DNA of 64,000 nt from assembly GCA_028829895.1 (NCBI GenBank), contig CM054179.1, positions 53,419,391 to 53,483,390 on the forward strand, read 5' to 3'. The notes below the pieces were generated by a model. It searched no databases and was not told the origin of the DNA. It was given only the letters and a program-made list of their open reading frames with translations. Of the stretch, positions 57,213-64,000 are shown piece after piece. How positions within the stretch are numbered: position 1 is the stretch's first letter; each line of letters opens with the position of its first letter. The DNA comes from Sinotaia quadrata. Its lineage: Eukaryota; Mollusca; Gastropoda; Architaenioglossa; Viviparidae. A program made the position numbers and the translations under genes.

Positions 57213-57807
57213 GTAAGTCAGAAGGCATGTTTTGAACGCCGACAACAAGTGGTGATAGTGGTTTCGAATAACTTTCTTCGTTCCCGTGTGGACTTGTTCA
57301 CCTTTCAAGCACTGCACCCTTTCCTCTGTAGAGATGAAATAGCAACCACTTTCTTTTGTTGTGATTCAACATAAACCGCATTTCAGTTATTTATCGCATG
57401 TATAACCGTTTGGAAATTTTTATTGTTTGTGAAACTCAAGTCTACTGCAGTTCGTGCCAGTTTTGTCTTTCGCGTTTATTTTAACAGCGGATGGTTCAAG
57501 AATTTTGATGATCAACAAAGTACATGTTCTCTACATTAAACCTCCGTCAGCATGCATTGACTGGCGATAAATAGGGACTGTACTGATGTGGTGCTTCTGA
57601 TTGTGTTTTTCTTGCATCTCTATGTAGTGCATTTATTGTTAGTTGTCATTTCAACTCGACTGTGCTCGTTCATGTAGTTAGTACGAGTGTGTATCCTTGT
57701 GCTTGCAGAGTTTGCATTTTGATGTGCATCAGTTGTTTTGATGTGTAGAGCCTGATTCGCTTGTTGTGTTGTGTGGTGTCCATAATTTCTCATTCCACAC
57801 ATTCAAC

Positions 57808-57856
57808 ATGGATTCGCGTAAATCGTTTAGATCTGCAAAGGAGGAAAAATCGCAAG
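57808..57856 (+). CDS. Candidate first coding exon, unidentified gene
   Basis: An ATG at 57808 opens 16 codons plus one base (MDSRKSFRSAKEEKSQ) and ends at a consensus donor, CAAG|GTGAGT, with GT at 57857. The peptide is short, basic and serine/lysine-rich, as is common for the first coding exon of a large animal gene. It lies in the least repetitive part of the window, about 600 bp after a possible leader-exon donor at 57213; an acceptor could be TGTGTAG at about 57747. The intron phase is 1. I do not recognise the protein, and no second coding exon was found before the window ends. Confidence 0.4.
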
Positions 57857-60800
57857 GTGAGTACAAGTTTAAAAAAAATATCTATACATCACATGTAATG
57901 GTACTAGTCTTGTTCAATAGGCCTAGGCTAATTTGTAAGTTCTGTTTACATTGAATGATGTTTAGAAATGTTTAAAAGTATTTTAGTAAAATGGTTTCAT
58001 TATATACACAGTAATAAATATAGTTCACTCGGACTGGTAGATAAATATTAAATTTTGATTAATGTAGTTTTTAAATAGGCCTATAGACTATATTTTAATC
58101 CTCCATAAATTAGATATTTTATGGTACAAATAAATTATTATAAGCAGCAGTTAAAGTAATAGTATTACAAAAAATTGACAAACTCACTTGTTGTACTATT
58201 TTAAATGTATAAGGCATAAATGTAGTATTGATCATATTTACTTTAAATAATATAACATATCCATTGTTTATTGAGTTATCAGAATTTATCATATGCTTTT
58301 AATTTTTGCTTTTTTAAATTTAAGTACAATTTCAACTCTGATGCATTGTTACATTTGGTTGATTTGGCAATAGATCCCTCCCCCAATTCTGAGTATATAA
58401 TTATATTTATAATTGTTTAATCAATCACAAAGAACACTGCTTAATATAATCTGTTGATCTTTGTAATATTATTCCTACTAAAAGTACTAGTCATAGAACT
58501 TTTGAAGATGATCATAATCTTTTTTACTTTTTATGCCAGTAAAAGGTTGTAAAACTAGTAATAATACTAATAGTAATGCTGTATAAGTCTACTATATTTA
58601 TGAAAATAATATTTATTTATTGTTGTGATGTGAAGCTTTTGTTTCTTGCAATAGTTTGTGACACTATAAGTATAAACTAATAAAATATAACAGATTTGAT
58701 CATTTTTTTCAGTAATTTAAATTACTGTAGTTTAATGGTCCCCCTTTCTTCCCTGCAAGATTTCTGTTGGTGTTGACAGTATATTTGTATTATACTAAAT
58801 GAAACATTAATATGACAATTAAATTATAAGCCAGGCATGAACAGTGCATTGAATCAGACGATATTTTTAGCTTAATCTTGTTACATTTTGCAGTATTATT
58901 AGAATTTAGATAGTGAATTGGGTCCTTGGTTATTTAGATAAGTTGGATACATGTAGATTCAATTAAACAAACTTAAACTTTGTTAAAATTTATTCAGATA
59001 ATAATAGTTGGTAGTAATAATAGTGGTTTATATATGGCACTTAAAATGACAATTTTAGTTTTGCTTGATATTTGTGAACATGTAGATCTGATTCTACTAT
59101 TTCCTTACTAATCTTAGTAATATAAATACCATTAATTTTAATATACTAGTAACATAGTCTGACCTTTTGTTATCAGTGTGTCACTGAACTGTCTACACTA
59201 ACACTTCGGTATCACAGTAACACGTGATAGAGTTTAGTCACAGCGTTGTGAGTACCAGTGCATTCTATTTCCATAATAAAGTGATTAGATTTCCAGTATG
59301 TTTTACTAATTCCTCCTTATGCATTTTGATTATTGTAATATTAATTCTGTAATTTTGATGTTTGCATTATTCCTGATTTACTTTTTTTTGTTGTTTGTTT
59401 TGTGTGACAAAATTGACAGTTTTCATAGTTTAATTTTGTGCACATATTAGTACTTTTTATTGTTAATAGTTGACATTGGATGTTGCATCTGTTTGGGGTT
59501 TGTTTTATTGACAAACATTTATTTTTATATTTAGTTTGTTATGATTTTAATTTTCTTTTAATAATAAATAACAGAAATTATAATAGTGTAATCATACTTT
59601 TAAAGATGCATATCTTTATGATTCATGATCAAGACATTGATAGTGATTTATGCAATTGTAACTTGTATACTCTAGTTCAAAATGGTGTCATCAAGGTTAA
59701 AAAAAACAAACAAATGAACATTTTGTTGTTTGGGGAGGCTTGTGCATGCTTAGTTTTGTTAAATAATAAAATCTGCTTTCTTAGATTTAATGCTTAACTT
59801 AAATTTAGTGCATCATTCTTTTTACCATTTTAATTAAGTAGCACATCAGTACTGCATTTAACTAAGTTAATAATAATTGTTCTTTTAATATTATTATTTA
59901 AAAAATATGTGTATTTACTTTATTCACTACCGCTAGTACAAATTTTAGATGCTTCTTCTGTACAGCACAGTATGTATATAACTATATAGTATAAGTTTAT
60001 AAGGAAATATTTGTTATAATCCTTTGTAAGTTAAAATATATTTTAGTATTAGAACTGCTTGTAATACTGTCACTGGAAAGTACTAATTCAAGAACTATAT
60101 CCATAGGGAAACAGAAAGACCTAGTCTGAGGTCAGACAATTGCTCTTGGTGTTTGTTGTTTATGACATTAAAACTAAAGTATATTTAGTGGGGTGAGGTT
60201 GAAAGAATAAAGTTCAGCTTTCTTTTCTTTTTAAAAAAAAAAAAAAATCAAAACATCAGATCTAATTTATGGATTACTTTGGACTGGAGTACATACACAT
60301 TTCTATCCAAGAATTATTATAATGTATTTTCATAGTTATACAGAAAATGAGAAATAGTTTTTAATTTGAGTATAGGCTAGTGATTGTTGTCTATGCTAGA
60401 ATTTTTTAATGTAAATAAGTATATATTATTAAAACTATTAAAGTATTATAGTATTACTATTAGTATATTTTCATTAGGAAGTTTTTTAGGCAAGGTTATA
60501 TAATTTTGACCTTCCCAAATTGATATAGTGACAGAAATAAAACATTTATTTGTATTTTGTTTTAGAATAGCACCTGTTGAAGTACTAGGGATTGTTTAGG
60601 TGGATTTTGAATAAGAAAGAATTACATGTACTTAAATTTAATTGTCCATAGTCAAACTGTCAATACATAAGTTTAATTTGCCATAATCTCTATTTCATAT
60701 CAGTGTATTACTGAATTTGTTTATCAGGTTATAGTATTTGAAAGACATTATATAATATATTGTTCAGAAGTTCATGGAGTATTTATAAATGTTAATTTTA

Positions 60801-63715
60801 AGTACTGATAAATAAGGGGAAATGTATGTTTTTACACTTAGTTACTTTGTGTGTTCAAAATAATTATAACTTTTAATTTAATTAATAATTATGCTACATA
60901 TTTAGTAGAATTATAAAATGCTTTAGCTTAGTTACATATTTGCTCTTTGTATTAAAGGGCTACATTTTAAAAAAAAAATCTCTTTTAATATTTTCTACAC
61001 TGACTGCATCACACATTCACTGACTTTATGTATGCTTGTGCCCTTGTGTTCAATTAAAATAAAAAGTTAATGTTGTGAGTTCACCATTTGACCAACTTAT
61101 TTTTGACAGCTGGATAATTTTATAGAGAGGGATAGCTGTTTGTTTATTCAGAGTAGGTTAAAGCTGCCATTGTTAATATGTTAAGATTTGTGAAAGGAGA
61201 CATGTGTTGTTGGTCAGAACCTACAGTTGGTATGTTTGATTTGGGTCTGTTTTAGGTCATTGTAGTGTATGTCCCTTGTTTCACTTGATAGTTTTACCTG
61301 TTGTCATTTTTCTTTAGCATAGGGAACTTAGCACCATACATTTTAATGTAATACTTGTGTTTGATAAATTACAAAGAATGCCAATTAATTTACAGATAAG
61401 GTGCATCATGAGAAATATAAATATATATATTATTTTATATATATACTATATATATAAAACTCTAATATTGCTAGTACTCAGTAGTATAGTCAGTTAAGAA
61501 AGGAGTTCATTTGTTCTTTCTCAAATATATATAACTAAGTGGAACTATAATATATGTAAATATATAACAATATGTATATAATTCATGTATTTTACTTATT
61601 TTAATGATGGCATGTGGAAAAGACAAATCAGTATAGGGAGACAAAACTGTAGTGTAATTTTGTTTTAATATAATAACAGTCATACTATAATTTATTTACT
61701 TAGTATTGGGGTTGTCAGAATCATTTGTATTGTCTTTAGCACTAGTAGTAGTTCTGTAGTATTAATATTATAATATTATTAATAATAATATTGTTGTGCT
61801 CAAGTAAATAGTTAATATTAGTAGGAAACCTATTCTAAAAATAGTTAAATGGTTGACATTTAGGGCTTTTGGTAACAAATCAATAAATATACAGTCTTTC
61901 TTGTACACTGGAACACTGTCAAGTATCAACTATCATACTTCTAAAAAATATTTGTTGATTTAGCTACAGTCATTGTCTTGTATCATCACCTGACAAGCAG
62001 TTCAGTAAGTGAAGAGTGTTTAAAGTATATACTGTACATTAAAAGCAGAATATTCATTTAGTGTGTATTCAATTTTGATTTAGTTTGTATTGTAAATGTT
62101 TATTTACAATTCACATAGACCCGCTTGAGAATCATGTTATTTTGAATTAAATTTCTTTGCCCACTCTGAAATAACTTGTTAATAGAATCATTGGTAGATG
62201 GTATTTTATTTGCACAAAGTCCCAAAACCCTCCCAAAAGAGAAAGAGAATAATAATAGTTACTAAATAAAAAAGAAAGTTTGAAACCTTACATTACAAAT
62301 TATGCAAGTACATGTAGTTGTCTTTGACAGGAAGTAGCATCATTTGTGTTGACTAGAGTCTGTACCTGCTGATGCCTGTGTAATATGGTGTTTAGATTAT
62401 AATTAGCAACATTGTATGTATTGATATCTTCCCAATTTAACTCAAAGTAGGCCACAGAACAGATGCTTACATTAAGTTATTGAGTATTACTACTAGATTG
62501 TGACTAATATTTGTAATAATATAATTTATTATTTAGTTGCTGCTGCAATCTGGCATTGTGCTCCTGATGTTTTATACTATTATGTTTCTTTCTTTCTTAC
62601 TAGTATAAAGATGTTGCTGGTCTAGTTCTGCTGTAGGTAATACTAATAAATAGAAAATCTGCACATATTTTTTATTTTCAAGTCACACTTCCAGATGAGT
62701 ACTGTTCTCCACCCAGTATCTGTTAAGACTAATAAGAGTGAAATGCTGAAAAACATTTAATCTCTAATTTCTAAAGGTTTTAACTTTTATTTTAGTCATT
62801 TGTATTGTGTTCACACACTTATTATATTAGGTGTTTAAGAAACATTACTTTGTGTTCATTCTCCAAGTTAGGTGAATAGGATTTTGTTCATTTGTTCTTC
62901 AAGGTAAACTGCTTAACAGCAACAGAATACCTATTAATAATATTTTCAAATAAATTAATTGCCAAATTATTCAAATTTCACTGGTAAGTGCCCTTTTGCA
63001 TGCATTAGCAAGCAGATTTTATATTAAGCTTTAAAATTACTTCTTTCAATTATTATTCAAATTTTTTTTTCAAAAATTTTTCTTATTTCCAAGCAGATAA
63101 GGTGGTATATAGTATATACAATATTCTATTTCTTTATATGAAGTTTTCTTCAAGGGAAGAGATTTATTATATTTCCTTTCAAAACTAGATAAAAAGCATA
63201 AGAATATTAAATCAATGTTACAATAAATAGTACAGGTCAAATTTTATTAGCACAAATTATTGAATTGATATATGGAATTCTTTCATCTTGCAGATTAGTG
63301 AATACTGTGGTCAATATATGTATAAATGTAGTGTGCAGCAGTTAAAAGATTATGATTTATACGCATAATGTACACATAATTTCTTCAAAATACAAGACGA
63401 CTCATTTTAAAAGGAAAGATGTGTCACTTTCTCTAAATCTGGTAATCATGACTAATGAGTACATTGGCTTAGCTTTAGCATGTACAACTTTCAAAAGTGT
63501 CAGATTGGTGTAAAAAAATAATTAGGCAGTAATTATACAAACAAATACTCATTATGTTCATTTGTTATTTTAACTTGTCTATTTATCGGAGACTGCCTAT
63601 AAAAGCATCTTTGCAGTGTTTGAAATAGTAAGAGAAAAATAGTAGTAATAGATATTCATTTGTGCTAATTTTTTAAAGGCCTTTTAGTGCGAAAATCACA
63701 AAGTTCAGCACTGAC
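57857..63715 (+). other. Long AT-rich intron-like region
   Basis: Nearly 6 kb of unique AT-rich DNA starting at the donor above, with almost no minisatellite arrays. There is only an (AT)n patch at 61415-61460 and short TAATA-rich patches, for example 61750-61800. Open frames such as 59480-59797 are AT-biased and domain-free. It fits a first intron. Confidence 0.4.
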
Positions 63716-63850
63716 ATTAAGACAAGCTAATGAGTGGGTGGAAATCGAACAAGAACAATCCCAATGATCCAGGCTGTGTTGAACCCAGATCTTCATTCCA
63801 AACTAGTGCCATTACCTCTCCGTCACCGGCCTCCTCAAGTGAATTAGCTC
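63716..63850 (-). mobile_element. tRNA-derived SINE-like fragment
   Basis: On the minus strand, GGTTCAACACA at 63775-63785 approximates a B-box. About 35 bp upstream, TGACGGAGAGGTAATGG (63809-63825) approximates an A-box. The segment is GC-richer than the surrounding intron-like DNA, and an A-run (plus strand) lies at about 63858-63868. It is not a functional tRNA. The 65-codon frame over it (63717-63914 minus) is incidental. Confidence 0.45.
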
Positions 63851-64000
63851 CCAAGCAAAAAAAAAATATATAAATTATTATAAAGATGTAATTCAACACA
63901 CTCATATAAATCACTATTCTTTAAACAGAATTCTGGTAAAATTTAAACGACCCTTAACTTGCAAGAGTGTTACTTTTGTTTTACAAGTCCAGACACTATG

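Overview
The window is eukaryotic, almost certainly metazoan, nuclear DNA. It is AT-rich, has very low coding density, carries microsatellites and many minisatellite arrays, and holds a complete Ty3/gypsy-group LTR retrotransposon plus remnants of other elements. The style (dense short-unit tandem arrays, tRNA-derived SINE-like pieces, a Gmr1-type retrotransposon) would suit a mollusc or another lophotrochozoan. That placement is inference; no host gene here was recognised well enough to fix the taxon.

Layout. 0-45 kb is intergenic or intronic sequence crowded with tandem arrays of 23-75 bp units, at 0.5, 2.9, 4.1, 5.1, 6.0, 7.0-7.5, 8.4-8.9, 15.0, 18.4, 19.8, 22.2, 25.8, 27.3, 30.1, 33.7, 39.7 and 41.9 kb among others. 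It also contains microsatellites, two inverted-repeat (foldback or MITE-like) structures at 9.35 and 24.9-25.6 kb, a LINE C-terminal relic at 17.1 kb, a decayed gag relic at 32.7 kb and a hAT-like terminus at 43.6 kb. 45,066-52,348 is a 7,283-bp LTR retrotransposon on the minus strand. It has two 1,042-bp LTRs that I found identical by eye, a CCAAT target-site duplication, a PBS, a polypurine tract and one uninterrupted 1,451-codon gag-pol frame. The pol order is protease - integrase - RT - RNase H, the unusual order of the Gmr1 clade. 52.4-55.1 kb has three more arrays. From 55.1 kb on, arrays nearly vanish; 57.0-57.9 kb looks like the 5' end of a plus-strand host gene, followed by about 6 kb of AT-rich intron-like DNA.

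Host coding evidence is thin: a few short plus-strand ATG-initiated segments ending in consensus donors (3,675-3,747; 38,518-38,623; 57,808-57,856), and one segment after a strong acceptor (6,453 onward). The three ATG segments all end in phase 1 and the 6,453 acceptor accepts phase 1, so alternative first exons of one long gene are possible, but this is unproven. Nearly all other open frames are tandem-repeat artefacts or antisense shadows of the retrotransposon.
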